Positions 54,092-63,555 of a stretch of DNA of 64,000 nt are shown here, piece by piece. The position numbers were made by a program, and so were the translations under genes. A model generated the notes under the pieces. It had not been told where the DNA came from and made no database searches. It saw only the letters and a program-made list of their open reading frames with translations. Numbering within the stretch: the stretch's first letter is position 1; each line of letters starts with the position of its first letter. The DNA is from an uncultured Desulfobulbus sp. GTDB taxonomy: Bacteria; Desulfobacterota; Desulfobulbia; Desulfobulbales; Desulfobulbaceae. The stretch is from the NCBI RefSeq assembly GCF_963665445.1, contig NZ_OY762276.1, forward strand, positions 900,001 through 964,000. The letters are read 5' to 3'.

Positions 54092-56128
54092 ATGTTCTTT
54101 AAACGAAGACACGAACCGGTCGAAGAACGTCCCTCGCAGACGACGCAGGAGCCCGCTCATTCCCCGCTGGAGGTGCTCCGCAAAAAGATCGACGAAGCCC
54201 AACTGCCGCTGCAGGTGCTCAACACCTTAAATAATGAGCTGGAAAAACTTGAAAAAACTGATCCTGCGGTTGCTGAATACTCGGTGGGGTTCAACTATGT
54301 GGAGCTTGTTCTTGCCCTGCCCTGGAACAAATCGACCCTGTGCAAGCTCGATATCAGCCGCGCGCAGGCCGTGCTCAACACCCGCCATTACGGCCTGAAA
54401 CAGGTCAAGGAGCGGATCCTTGAATTTCTTGCTGCCAAAACCCTGTGCAGCAAGGCCCAGCAGACCATTCTTCTGGTGGACGACGAGGAGATCGCCCGCA
54501 CCAATATGGATCATGTGTTGCGCAAGGAGGGGTACACCTGCCATTGCGCCGCCAACGGGGCCGAGGCGCTGGAGGTCATGGCCCGGGAGGACATCGACCT
54601 GGTGGTCACCGATCTGAAGATGGAACAGATGGACGGCATTGAACTGCTGCAGCAGATCAACCGGACCAATCCCGAGATTCCGGTGATCATGGTGACCGGG
54701 TTCGCCACCGTCAGTTCCGCCGTCGATGCCCTGAAGCAGGGCGCCGCCCACTACCTGGGCAAGCCGGTCAACCTCGATGAATTGCGCAGGACCGTGCACG
54801 AGGTTCTGGAGAAAAAGTTGTTTGTGCAGATGGGCAAGGGGCCGATCCTCTGCTTCACCGGCCCTCCCGGTACGGGGAAGACCTCGGTGGGCAAGGCCAT
54901 AGCCGAGGCCCTGCAGCGCAAGTTCATCCGAGTGTCGCTTGCCGGACTGCGCGACGAGGCCGAACTCCGCGGGCATCGGCGCACCTATGTAGGGGCCTTG
55001 CCGGGGCGGATCATCAACGAACTCAGACGGGCCGAGGTCAACAATCCGGTGTTCATGCTCGATGAGATCGACAAGATCGGCCAGGATTTTCGCGGCGATC
55101 CCGCCTCAGCTCTGCTCGAGATTCTCGACCCGGAACAGAATGTCCATTTCACCGATCACTATCTGGAACTGGCCTTTGATCTCTCGAGGATCATGTTCAT
55201 CGCCACGGCCAACGACCTGTCCAAATTGCCCGGGCCGCTGTTGGATCGCATGGAATGCATTGAATTTTCCGGGTACACCGAGAAGGAAAAACTGGAAATC
55301 GGCCAACAGTACATCGTACCTAGGCAATTGAAGGTGGCGGGGTTGTCGCGTTCGGCGGTCAACTTTTCCGACGAGGCCCTGATGCGGGTGATCAGTGATT
55401 ATACCCGGGAGTCGGGGCTGCGCAACCTGGAGCGGCAGATCGCCGATGTGTGCCGGAAAATCGCGATGATGTATCTCAAGTCGGGAGACAAGCGCGACCA
55501 ACCGGTGGTGATCGACGGACCTGCGGTGCGGAAACTGCTCGGACCGCGCAAATTCTACCGCGATGCGGCCGAGGCCGACCCACAGGTCGGCATTGCCACT
55601 GGAATGGTCTGGGCCGAGACCGGCGGGGAAATCATCAACGTCGAATCGGCGGTCATGACCGGGACCGGTACCTTGCTGCTCACCGGATCCCTGGGGGAAG
55701 TGCTCCGGGAATCTGCGCAGACGGTTCTGAGCTATCTTCGGAGCAATACGCACCTTTTTGGGATTGCCGATGATTTTTTCAGCAACACCGACATTCATAT
55801 TCATTTTCCCTCGGGTGCGGTTTCCAAAGATGGCCCTTCCGCCGGAGTGACCATTTTCGCCTCCCTGCTCTCTCTCTTGACCAATCAACCGGCCAGGCGG
55901 GATGTGGCTCTAACCGGTGAAATGACCTTGACCGGGCGGATTTTGCCGGTGAGCGGTATTCGGGAAAAGGTGCTGGCCGCCAAACGGGCAGGGGTGCAGA
56001 CCGTGCTGCTGCCGTTTGCCAATCGCGAGGTGGTGGAGGCCCTGGATGGGGATGTGACCGAGGGATTGCAGTTGGTTCTTGTGTCCAATGTCCATGAGAT
56101 CATTGAACATATTTTTGTAAAGGCATGA
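54092..56128 (+). CDS. Lon-type ATP-dependent protease with an inserted receiver domain
   Basis: A 678-residue protein with a very short N-terminal helical region (about 1-115), a complete response-regulator receiver (about 122-238), the Lon AAA+ core and the Lon protease domain. The receiver has Asp130/Asp131, phosphoacceptor Asp174 in VVTDLKMEQMDG and Lys224 in YLGKP. The AAA+ part has GPPGTGKT (257-264) and FMLDEID (321-327). The protease has Ser583 in KDGPSAG and Lys626, 43 residues later as in E. coli Lon. The large substrate-binding N-domain of Lon is missing; the receiver takes its place. Activity is probably gated by phosphorylation. Start has AAAGGAAACCGCC upstream. Confidence 0.9.
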   Translation: MFFKRRHEPVEERPSQTTQEPAHSPLEVLRKKIDEAQLPLQVLNTLNNELEKLEKTDPAVAEYSVGFNYVELVLALPWNKSTLCKLDISRAQAVLNTRHYGLKQVKERILEFLAAKTLCSKAQQTILLVDDEEIARTNMDHVLRKEGYTCHCAANGAEALEVMAREDIDLVVTDLKMEQMDGIELLQQINRTNPEIPVIMVTGFATVSSAVDALKQGAAHYLGKPVNLDELRRTVHEVLEKKLFVQMGKGPILCFTGPPGTGKTSVGKAIAEALQRKFIRVSLAGLRDEAELRGHRRTYVGALPGRIINELRRAEVNNPVFMLDEIDKIGQDFRGDPASALLEILDPEQNVHFTDHYLELAFDLSRIMFIATANDLSKLPGPLLDRMECIEFSGYTEKEKLEIGQQYIVPRQLKVAGLSRSAVNFSDEALMRVISDYTRESGLRNLERQIADVCRKIAMMYLKSGDKRDQPVVIDGPAVRKLLGPRKFYRDAAEADPQVGIATGMVWAETGGEIINVESAVMTGTGTLLLTGSLGEVLRESAQTVLSYLRSNTHLFGIADDFFSNTDIHIHFPSGAVSKDGPSAGVTIFASLLSLLTNQPARRDVALTGEMTLTGRILPVSGIREKVLAAKRAGVQTVLLPFANREVVEALDGDVTEGLQLVLVSNVHEIIEHIFVKA

Positions 56129-56176
56129 ATGGCGGGTGGGGCAACAGGTGAGTTTTTTTCTTCGTTGGTGAAAAAT

Positions 56177-56275
56177 GATGGCTTCGTAAAAAGTCAAAAT
56201 CTTGAATGTTGCGCATCGTTAAATCAGGTACTTACGAAGCTCGAAACGTCGTTCTCGGGCCTTTTTACGAGAACG
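56177..56275 (+). repeat. Dispersed 99-bp repeat, copy 5
   Basis: This copy begins GATGGCTTCGTAAAAAGTC and ends CTTTTTACGAGAACG. It is the copy closest to that at 34779, sharing the first 19 bases and the ACGAAGCTCGAAACGTCG block exactly. Terminal inverted repeats are preserved. It lies directly after the Lon-type gene. Confidence 0.85.
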
Positions 56276-56331
56276 AAAAAAATGGTGGGCAAGCAGAGCG
56301 CCGCTGGTACGACTTGACGACTCAGGGGAGC

Positions 56332-56407
56332 GTCATTGAGATGATCCCATGCAGGAGCGTAGGAACGAGCAAACCACGACGAGATTCCTCCGGACGTTCG
56401 GAATGAC
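56332..56407. repeat. Second short inverted-repeat element (REP-like)
   Basis: GTCATT at 56332-56337 and AATGAC at 56402-56407 form inverted ends of a 76-bp element. Inside are GAGATTCC and CGTTCGGAATGAC, which recall widespread REP-type sequences (GTCATTCCGAAC...GGAATCTC). It lies 57 bp from repeat copy 5, in a 334-bp gap without a gene. Confidence 0.45.
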
Positions 56408-56462
56408 AGACGGGCAAGGAGGGCAAGGTGGGGCCGACCTCTGGTGTCCCCCACGTCCTTCC

Positions 56463-57824
56463 TTATACGTCCGGATTCTCCAGGCCGTAACGTTTGATCT
56501 TGCGCCAGAGGGAAACCCGGTCGATGCCGAGAATCTTGACAGCAGCGGACTTGTTGCCCTCAACCTCGTCGAGCACTTCCAATATATACTGTTTTTCATG
56601 CTCGGCCAGGGTCGGCCACTCCTGGCGATTATCGCGGATGGTCAACCACTCGGTATCGCCGAAAACACTGGCAATATGCTGCGGTTCGACCACATCGCCC
56701 TCACAGGCAATGAGAATGCGTTGGGCAATATTTTCAAGCTCGCGAATGTTGCCGGGGTACTCGTACGACATCAGTCGTCGTTCCGCATCGGGAGAGAGCC
56801 TGGGAACGTTTCTTCCGGGGGGGACGTATTTGGCGAGGAAATGGTGGGTCAGGAGGGGAATGTCTTCACAGCGTTCAGCCAGGGACGGGGCACCAATGGT
56901 GAGGACATCGAGGCGGTAGAAGAGATCCGAACGAAAGGCCCCGGTTTCGGTTTCCCGTTTGAGGTCTTTGTTGGTCGCTGCCAGCACCCGGAAATCCACC
57001 GCAATTTCCTGGGTGCCTCCGACCCGCATCACGGTTCGTTCCTGGAGCACCCGCAGCAGTTTGACCTGCATTAGCAGCGGCAATTCGCCGACCTCGTCGA
57101 AGAAGACCGTGCCGCCCTCGGCCATTTCCAGCAGCCCTTTTTTCGCCTTGTTGGCCCCGGTAAAGGCGCCCCGTTCATACCCGAAGAGTTCGCTGGCGAT
57201 CAACTCTTCGGTGAACACCCCGCAGTTGAAGGCCACGAAGCGCTTTTTTGCGCGCGGACTCAACTCATGGATGGTACGGGCGATCAACTCCTTGCCGGTG
57301 CCGGTCTCCCCCTGAATGAGCACGTTGCAGTCGAGCTGGGAAACCTGGTGAATGGTCTCGCGCAGGGCCTGAATTTTGGGGCTCTGGCCGACAATGCGCC
57401 GCGTTCCCTGCTGGGTGTCGACCTGCTCGCGTAACGCCTTGATCTGCTTTCGCAGTTGGTTTTTTTCAAGCGCCTTTTCGACAATGGCTCGCAGTTCGCT
57501 GATCTTGAACGGCTTGGCCACGTAGTCGTAGGCACCGTGGCGCATGGCTTCGACCGCCGTGTCCACCGTGGCGTGGCCGGTGATCACCACCACCTCGACA
57601 TCGGGCCACAGCTGCTTGGCCTCGGCCAGCACGGCCATGCCGTCCTTACCCTTCATGCACAGGTCGGTCAGGACCAGGTTGATCTCCTCCTGCCCGAGGA
57701 TGCTGATAGCCTCTTCACCGTCTTTGGCCACCCGGGTCTGGTAGCCGTCTTTTTTGATGATGTGTTCCAGGTTATCGCGGGCGATGGGTTCGTCGTCCAC
57801 GATAAGAATTTTCAGTTCGTTCAT
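56463..57824 (-). CDS. Sigma-54-dependent response regulator (NtrC family)
   Basis: A 453-residue activator. The receiver (about 1-120) has Asp10/Asp11 and phosphoacceptor Asp54 in LVLTDLCMKGKDG. The AAA+ domain (about 140-375) has GETGTGKE, an intact GAFTGA sigma-54 contact loop, and GGTVFFDEVGELP. The C-terminus holds a Fis-type HTH (GNKSAAVKILGIDRVSLWRK). It is the second gene of a pair with an upstream histidine kinase. Unlike the other response regulator in this window, its GAFTGA is canonical. The Usp-TauE promoter and Lon-type gene nearby are plausible targets but this is not shown. Confidence 0.95.
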   Translation of the reverse strand: MNELKILIVDDEPIARDNLEHIIKKDGYQTRVAKDGEEAISILGQEEINLVLTDLCMKGKDGMAVLAEAKQLWPDVEVVVITGHATVDTAVEAMRHGAYDYVAKPFKISELRAIVEKALEKNQLRKQIKALREQVDTQQGTRRIVGQSPKIQALRETIHQVSQLDCNVLIQGETGTGKELIARTIHELSPRAKKRFVAFNCGVFTEELIASELFGYERGAFTGANKAKKGLLEMAEGGTVFFDEVGELPLLMQVKLLRVLQERTVMRVGGTQEIAVDFRVLAATNKDLKRETETGAFRSDLFYRLDVLTIGAPSLAERCEDIPLLTHHFLAKYVPPGRNVPRLSPDAERRLMSYEYPGNIRELENIAQRILIACEGDVVEPQHIASVFGDTEWLTIRDNRQEWPTLAEHEKQYILEVLDEVEGNKSAAVKILGIDRVSLWRKIKRYGLENPDV

Positions 57825-57833
57825 GCCCTTGCT

Positions 57834-59267
57834 CTAGGAGTGATCCTTCTCGCCGGGAACCGGTAAATGAATAAAGAAGGATGTACCCTGACCAGGGACG
57901 CTTTGCACGGTAATTGTGCCCTCATGCTTCTGAATTATGCCGTAAACTACTGAAAGGCCAAGACCTGTGCCCTGGCCTTCCTCTTTGGTGGTGAAGAAGG
58001 GATCAAATATTTTCGCTTGATTTTCATCGGAAATTCCAGAGCCTGTATCGCGGACTTCAATCACCACGCCCTTGCTGTCAAAATCCATGGCCGCAGTGAT
58101 GGCAATTTCCCCCTGACGTTCGATGGCCTGGGCGGCATTGATGATCAGGTTGATGAAAACCTCCTGCATCCGTTGCACATCGATATAAAAAACCAGGTCT
58201 TGAGGGATGTCGATGGACACGTTGATGTTGGGGCCGACCTGGCTTTTGGCCAGCAGCACCGCCTTCTTCACCACATCGGAGAGCTGGGTTTCCCGTAGGC
58301 AAAATTCCTGGGCGCGGGAGAACTCGAGCAGGCTCTTGACAACATCGCGTGCCCGCAGGGTTTCCTGGTCGATGTTGTTGAGCATTTTTTTGAGGAAGGG
58401 GCCGTCGCCGCCGTCGAATTCGTCGATGGCGATCTGGCAGGAGGTGGAGATGTTGTTGAGCGGGTTGTTGAGCTGATGGGCCACTCCGGCGGTCAGGGTG
58501 CCGAGCGAGGAGAGCTTTTCCGCCTGGATGAGCTGATCCTGGCGCCGCTCAAGCTCGGAGACCATGATATTGAAGGCCTCCATGACCTGCTGAATCTCGT
58601 CGCGGGTGTTGATCACCTCGATCTTGCGAAATTTTCCCTCGGCGATATCCACCGTGGCCTTTTTGATCACCGAGAGTGGTTTGAAGATGAAGTAGACGAT
58701 CAGTATTGCCAGTACGATGCCGATGCAGATCGCCATCGAGGACCAGGAAATCAGCTGCCCACGGAGGAGCGAGATCATGAGGTGAATCTGATTTTTTTCA
58801 AAAATGACGACCTGTTCGCTGATTTCAGAAATGGTTTTTCCCTGCTGGCGAATGGTGTCGGCGATTTTTGTGGTGGAAAGATCGTCGGTATTGGCCATGG
58901 CCTCCAGCTCGTTGATGGTCTGGAGATAGGTCTTGATTTCCCGGTCGAGTTCCTTGAGTTTGGGGTTCACCGCCAGGTTCTTGTCGGATTGAAGAATACG
59001 CTGGCCCAGGTCCATCGCCTCCTTGAGCATCCGCTTGTTTTCCCCCAGGGATTCCTTGTGACCGTAGAGAAAGTAATTTTTTTCAAACCGGCGTGCTTCC
59101 AACACTATGTTGTGAATTCCATAGGAAAATTCGAGAATGCCGATTTTTTTCTCGGTGGTCACCAGGTCGTCATGGCTGACAAAGGCCATCATCGAAATGG
59201 CGCTGATATAAAAAACCAGCACGGTGAGAATTTTAAAACTCAGGCCAAAGGAAAATTGTCTCAGCAT
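57834..59267 (-). CDS. Membrane sensor histidine kinase with periplasmic helical domain
   Basis: The 477-residue kinase has two membrane helices (about 9-30 and 175-200) flanking a periplasmic helical domain (about 35-170), then a HAMP linker (about 195-250) and HisKA. The phosphoacceptor His is in LGTLTAGVAHQLNNPLNNIS (about 263). HATPase_c follows with NLIINAAQAIERQ, DTGSGIS and TTKEEGQGTGLGLSVV. The periplasmic part resembles four-helix-bundle sensors. A GGAGCATCT site precedes the start. It lies nine bases upstream of the response-regulator gene, so the two form one operon. Confidence 0.93.
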   Translation of the reverse strand: MLRQFSFGLSFKILTVLVFYISAISMMAFVSHDDLVTTEKKIGILEFSYGIHNIVLEARRFEKNYFLYGHKESLGENKRMLKEAMDLGQRILQSDKNLAVNPKLKELDREIKTYLQTINELEAMANTDDLSTTKIADTIRQQGKTISEISEQVVIFEKNQIHLMISLLRGQLISWSSMAICIGIVLAILIVYFIFKPLSVIKKATVDIAEGKFRKIEVINTRDEIQQVMEAFNIMVSELERRQDQLIQAEKLSSLGTLTAGVAHQLNNPLNNISTSCQIAIDEFDGGDGPFLKKMLNNIDQETLRARDVVKSLLEFSRAQEFCLRETQLSDVVKKAVLLAKSQVGPNINVSIDIPQDLVFYIDVQRMQEVFINLIINAAQAIERQGEIAITAAMDFDSKGVVIEVRDTGSGISDENQAKIFDPFFTTKEEGQGTGLGLSVVYGIIQKHEGTITVQSVPGQGTSFFIHLPVPGEKDHS

Positions 59268-59436
59268 AGATGCTCCTTGGGGTCATGGTTTGGATCACCC
59301 GGCATGCCAATGGGGGGATGCAGTTCATGAATGGTAAGCAATATCTGCACCGTTTTGTTGGGGGCTTGCCCCTGAGGCGAGCTGTTTTCACCAGATGAAC
59401 AATAGATATCTCGTCAAGCAGAGCGGGGCGGGGGGC

Positions 59437-60543
59437 TCAATACATCCGGTGGCGAAAGAGCCAGGTGGCGAGGCTGAGGGTAACCAGGGCGATGATCGAC
59501 ATCGGCCAGAGATCGTTGACAAAATACTCGAGCCCGGCGCCTTCGAGAAAGACCCTGCGAACGATGGTGAGAAAGTAGCGCATGGGGTCGAGATAGGTCA
59601 GGGCCTGCATGAACTCTGGCATATTGGCGATCGGAGTGGAGAAGCCCGAGAGGATGACCGCCGGAACGATGAACAGAAAGGCGCCCAACAGGGCCTGCTG
59701 GAGTGTGGTTGAAAAGGAGGAGATCATCAGGCCGACGCCGATGATCGAGAGCACATAGATGATCAGCGCCGGATAGAGCACGCCCAGCGATCCCACCAGG
59801 GGGACCTTGAACCAGTACACGGTCACCGCGATGATGATCGAGGCTTCCCCAACGCCGACAATCAAGCCCGGCATGGCCTTGCCGATGAGGATTTCCCAGG
59901 GGCGGAGCGGTGTCACCAACAACTGGTCAAAGGTACCGGCCTCACGTTCGCGGGCCACGGACAGGGCGGTGACCACCAGGGTGACGATCATGGCCAGGAG
60001 GGCGACGATGCCGGGGACAATGAACCAGCGGCTCTCCAGGTTGGGGTTGAACCAGGCGCGCATGCTGAGCTGTGCCGGCAGGCCGGAACCCCTAATCGCC
60101 GCCTTTTCCTGGTTAAAGTCGGTGACGATGGTGCGCACGTAGTTGAGGGCCAGCATGGCGGTGTTGGAGTTGCGGCCGTCGATGAGCACCTGGATGGGGC
60201 AGCTCTCGCCCTGGGCCACCAGTTGGGAACACTGCTCACTGATGCGCAGGACCAACAGGGCGCCTTCCGAGTCGATCAGCGAGGAGATTTCCGCCTGCGA
60301 ACGGAGGTGGCCCACCACGTCAAAGCCGGATGAGCGTTCGAAACGGGCGGCGAGTTCGCGGGAAAAGCTGCCGCGGTCCTCGTTGAAGATGGCAAGGGTG
60401 GCATGTTCCAGATCAAAGGTGGCGGCGTAGCCGAAAATCAGCAGTTGCAGAATCGGCGGCACAATAACGGCCATGCGGCTTTTTTTGTCGCGAAAGAGCG
60501 CGAGGAATTCCTTGATGATCAATGCCCAGAGTCGTCCGCCCAT
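59437..60543 (-). CDS. ybhR: ABC-2 type permease (YbhR-like)
   Basis: A 368-residue permease of the ABC-2 family. The first helix (about 20-40, MAVIVPPILQLLIFGYAATF) is followed by a large extracytoplasmic loop (about 45-170). A C-terminal membrane part follows with the conserved REREAGTFDQLLVTPLRPWEILIGKAM linker (about 200-226; shown in part) and five more helices. It pairs with the second permease and the double ATPase. The family exports drugs, lipids or surface polymers. It is last in the operon, 100 bp after the other permease. Confidence 0.85.
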   Translation of the reverse strand: MGGRLWALIIKEFLALFRDKKSRMAVIVPPILQLLIFGYAATFDLEHATLAIFNEDRGSFSRELAARFERSSGFDVVGHLRSQAEISSLIDSEGALLVLRISEQCSQLVAQGESCPIQVLIDGRNSNTAMLALNYVRTIVTDFNQEKAAIRGSGLPAQLSMRAWFNPNLESRWFIVPGIVALLAMIVTLVVTALSVAREREAGTFDQLLVTPLRPWEILIGKAMPGLIVGVGEASIIIAVTVYWFKVPLVGSLGVLYPALIIYVLSIIGVGLMISSFSTTLQQALLGAFLFIVPAVILSGFSTPIANMPEFMQALTYLDPMRYFLTIVRRVFLEGAGLEYFVNDLWPMSIIALVTLSLATWLFRHRMY

Positions 60544-60643
60544 GGGGAGGGGTTCCTTGTCGATGAATTTTGTCCCTATTGGGTTGATGTTTGTTGAGCG
60601 TGTTTCTGCTTGTTCTTCAGCTCCAGCTCCCTGTCCCTAAAAA

Positions 60644-61768
60644 TCACTCCAACCTCTTTCGTGTCTTTCGATAGACAATTCCGTGAAAAAACAAACCCAT
60701 GGCCACCAATGCGGCGCAATTGGGCAACAGCACGCTCCACACATCGCCCACCAGAAACAGGGTCTGCAGGATAGAGACATAATAGCGGGCGGCGATCAGG
60801 TGGGTCAGCCCCTGGATGACCGGTGGCATCGAGCGGATATCGAAGATAAATCCCGATAAGATAAAGGCGGGCAGAAAGGTGGCCACCATGGCCACCAGCG
60901 CGGCCACGAACTGGGATCTGAACACCGTGGAAATAAAAAAGCCCATGCCCAGGGCTACCCAGAGAAACAGGGCCGAGGTTCCCAACAGGAGCCAGAGCGA
61001 GCCGCGCATGGGCACATGAAAAAGAAAACGGGCCATGGTCAGGCTGATCACCAGGCCGCCCAGGCCCAGGACGAAGTAGGGGATCAGCTTGCCCATCAGA
61101 ATTTCCGGCGCGGAGATGCGTGAGACCAGGAGCGCCTCCATGGTGCCGCGCTCCCATTCGCGGGCAATGACCAGCGCGGTCAGCAGGGCGCCGATCAGGG
61201 TCATGATCACCGCCAGGACGCCGGGCACAAGAAAGTCGGTGGAACGCACCTCGGGATTGTACCAGATGCGCTGTTCCATCTGCACCGGCGAGCGCAGTTC
61301 GCTCCCATTTCGTTCCGCCTGCTGCTCCAGCCAGGCAACCCAGATGCCCTGAACATACCCTTGGATCAGGCGGGCGGTATTGGCATCCACACCGTTGACG
61401 ATCAGGCCGATCGGCGGCGACTGGTCGCTGCGGTAGTCGCTGCCGAAATCGTGCCGCAGCCAGACAATGCCGTCTATCTCAGCCGCGCGCATCGCATCTT
61501 CGGCCTGCTGGATTGAATGAAAGGTGGTCGGGAGAAAGTAGGGCGTATGGTCAAAGCCGCCGACAAAACTCAGCGAGGGCCCATCCGCCTGCTCGACAAC
61601 CAGGCCGATACGCACATCCTTGGCGTCCAGGCTGACACCGTAGCCGAAGATGATCAGCAGCAGGATCGGCAGGAAAAAGGCGATGGCAATGGAGGAAGGG
61701 TCGCGAATAACCTGCAGCCACTCCTTGCGGATCATGCCCTTGAGGCGCATCGATCTTCCCGGTTTCAT
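60644..61768 (-). CDS. ybhS: ABC-2 type permease (YbhS-like)
   Basis: A 374-residue ABC-2 permease built like its neighbour. The first helix (about 26-46, SIAIAFFLPILLLIIFGYGV) precedes an extracytoplasmic loop, then a REWERGTMEALLVSRISAPE segment and five helices. Its ATG overlaps the stop of the ATPase gene (ATGA), showing translational coupling. The pair of permeases probably forms a heterodimer. A short 100-bp gap separates it from the second permease gene. Confidence 0.85.
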   Translation of the reverse strand: MKPGRSMRLKGMIRKEWLQVIRDPSSIAIAFFLPILLLIIFGYGVSLDAKDVRIGLVVEQADGPSLSFVGGFDHTPYFLPTTFHSIQQAEDAMRAAEIDGIVWLRHDFGSDYRSDQSPPIGLIVNGVDANTARLIQGYVQGIWVAWLEQQAERNGSELRSPVQMEQRIWYNPEVRSTDFLVPGVLAVIMTLIGALLTALVIAREWERGTMEALLVSRISAPEILMGKLIPYFVLGLGGLVISLTMARFLFHVPMRGSLWLLLGTSALFLWVALGMGFFISTVFRSQFVAALVAMVATFLPAFILSGFIFDIRSMPPVIQGLTHLIAARYYVSILQTLFLVGDVWSVLLPNCAALVAMGLFFHGIVYRKTRKRLE

Positions 61769-63555
61769 GCGTTGCCTCCCCCCTGATGCCTGTTCGCCTC
61801 GAGCAGACCGATAAAGGCATCCTCCATGGTGGCCTCATGGTCGGCAGCCTCAAATCCTTCCTTCATCGATTCGGGCGTTCCTTCGGCCAGGACCCTTCCC
61901 TCGGCCATGATCACCAATCGGTCGCAGTATTCGGCCTCTTCCATGAAGTGGGTGGTCACGAGCACCGTCACCCCCTGGTCGGCCAGGGAGTTGATCTGGA
62001 CCCAGAATTCCCGTCGCGCCAGGGGATCGACTCCGGAGGTCGGCTCGTCGAGAAACAACACCTCGGGTTCATGCATCAGGGCCACGGCCAAAGCCAGGCG
62101 CTGCTTGTAGCCGAGCGGCAGCGACTGGCTCTCGCTGGACCTGAATTCGCGTAAATCAAAGGTGTCAAGGGCCCAATCGATCTGGTGCTGACGCCTTGTG
62201 CCGCGCAACCCGTAGGCGGAGCTGAAGAATTTGAGATTTTGCATCACGCTCAGGTTGCCGTAGAGGGAAAACTTCTGCGCCATGTAGCCGATGCGGGCGC
62301 GGGCGGCATCGGCAGCGGTGCGAAGGTTCATCCCCGCCACGGTACATGAGCCGCTGGAGATGGGCAGCAGGCCGCAGAGCATGCGGAATGTCGTGGTCTT
62401 GCCCGCGCCGTTGGCCCCGAGCAGGCCGAAGATCTCGCCGTGACGGACGTGAAAGCTGACGTGGTCCACCGCATGGAAATCGCCGAAGCGGCGGACCAGG
62501 TTGTCCACCGTAATCACCTTCTCGCCACCGTTGCGACCGTTGGTCTGGGCCAGAGCGATGGGGACGCTGCCGTTGGCGGCTCCATGGTCTTCCTTGAGCG
62601 TGGCCACGAAATAATCCTCGAACCGCGGCGGAACCTGGGTGACGGCAACTTCTGTTTCCCGGGAGATCTGAGGGAGATGCAGCGGTCCAGCCTCGCGACT
62701 GACCACGCGAATCGCCTTGCCGAGGATCAGGGCGTCGAGCACGGCGGGATCGCGGCTCAGTCTTCGCTGCAGGGTTCGTTTGGGCAGGGAGGGGGCGCGC
62801 ACCATCCAGGTCCGCCCGGCGACCTGGTCGCTGAAGGCCTGTGGTTGTTGATGGCCAAGGATGCGTCCCTGATGCATCAGGACCACTTCGGCACAGCGTT
62901 CGGCCTCGTCGAGATAGGCGGTGCTGAGAAGGACGGTCATGCCCTCGGCCTCGACCAGGTGGTAGACGATCTGCCATAACTCCCGCCGTGACACCGGGTC
63001 GACCCCGACCGTGGGCTCGTCGAGCAGCAGCAGGCGGGGCGGACGCACCAGGGTGCAGACCAGGCCGAGTTTTTGCTTCATACCGCCGGACAGGCGACCT
63101 GCCAGGCGGCTGCGAAAATTTTCCAAGCCGGCCATGGCCAGCAGTTGGCGGTAGCGTTCTGGTCGCGCCTCCTCCTCAACCCCCTGGAGATCGGCATAGA
63201 GATCGAGGTTCTCCTGGACCGAGAGATCCTCATAGAGGCCAAATCGTTGCGGCATGTAGCCCACGCTGGCCTGGACCAGATGCGGGTTTGCCACCACATC
63301 GATGTCCAGGGCGCGCAAGCTGCCGTTGTCCGGTGCAAGCAGACCGCTGCACAATCGCATCAGCGTGGTTTTGCCGGCGCCGTCCGGGCCGATCAGCCCT
63401 GTCACCCTCTTCGGTTTGATGGCGCAGCTCACCCCGTGCAGGGCTGTAATCTGCTGTTTTTCGACGGCAAAGGTTTTGCGGACCTCGTTGAGGATCAGGG
63501 CGGGATGTGAGTCGTCGCTGCAAACGGGGGCTGGGGGGGGGGAGAGAGCTGTCAT
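61765..63555 (-). CDS. ybhF: ABC exporter ATPase with two nucleotide-binding domains (YbhF-like)
   Basis: A 596-residue ATPase with two NBDs in one chain. NBD1 has GPDGAGKTTL (about 51-60), signature LSGGMKQKLGL and Walker B LLLLDEPTVGVDP. NBD2 (about 350-590) has GANGAGKTT, Walker B VLFLDEPTSGVDP and a divergent signature LPLGYKQRLAL in place of LSGGxxQ, as in YbhF. It powers the two ABC-2 permeases. The start at 63555 is preferred; an in-frame GTG start at 63588 is possible. An adaptor gene (HlyD/YbhG-type) is expected next to such systems; none is visible before the right edge. Confidence 0.88.
   Translation of the reverse strand: MTALSPPPAPVCSDDSHPALILNEVRKTFAVEKQQITALHGVSCAIKPKRVTGLIGPDGAGKTTLMRLCSGLLAPDNGSLRALDIDVVANPHLVQASVGYMPQRFGLYEDLSVQENLDLYADLQGVEEEARPERYRQLLAMAGLENFRSRLAGRLSGGMKQKLGLVCTLVRPPRLLLLDEPTVGVDPVSRRELWQIVYHLVEAEGMTVLLSTAYLDEAERCAEVVLMHQGRILGHQQPQAFSDQVAGRTWMVRAPSLPKRTLQRRLSRDPAVLDALILGKAIRVVSREAGPLHLPQISRETEVAVTQVPPRFEDYFVATLKEDHGAANGSVPIALAQTNGRNGGEKVITVDNLVRRFGDFHAVDHVSFHVRHGEIFGLLGANGAGKTTTFRMLCGLLPISSGSCTVAGMNLRTAADAARARIGYMAQKFSLYGNLSVMQNLKFFSSAYGLRGTRRQHQIDWALDTFDLREFRSSESQSLPLGYKQRLALAVALMHEPEVLFLDEPTSGVDPLARREFWVQINSLADQGVTVLVTTHFMEEAEYCDRLVIMAEGRVLAEGTPESMKEGFEAADHEATMEDAFIGLLEANRHQGGGNA

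Noticed and set aside
59340-59360. Possible sigma-54 promoter for the kinase-regulator operon (minus strand CGGTGCA-GATA-TTGCT)
   Set aside because: The -12 part is perfect but three of six -24 positions mismatch, including variable T and A; evidence is too weak.
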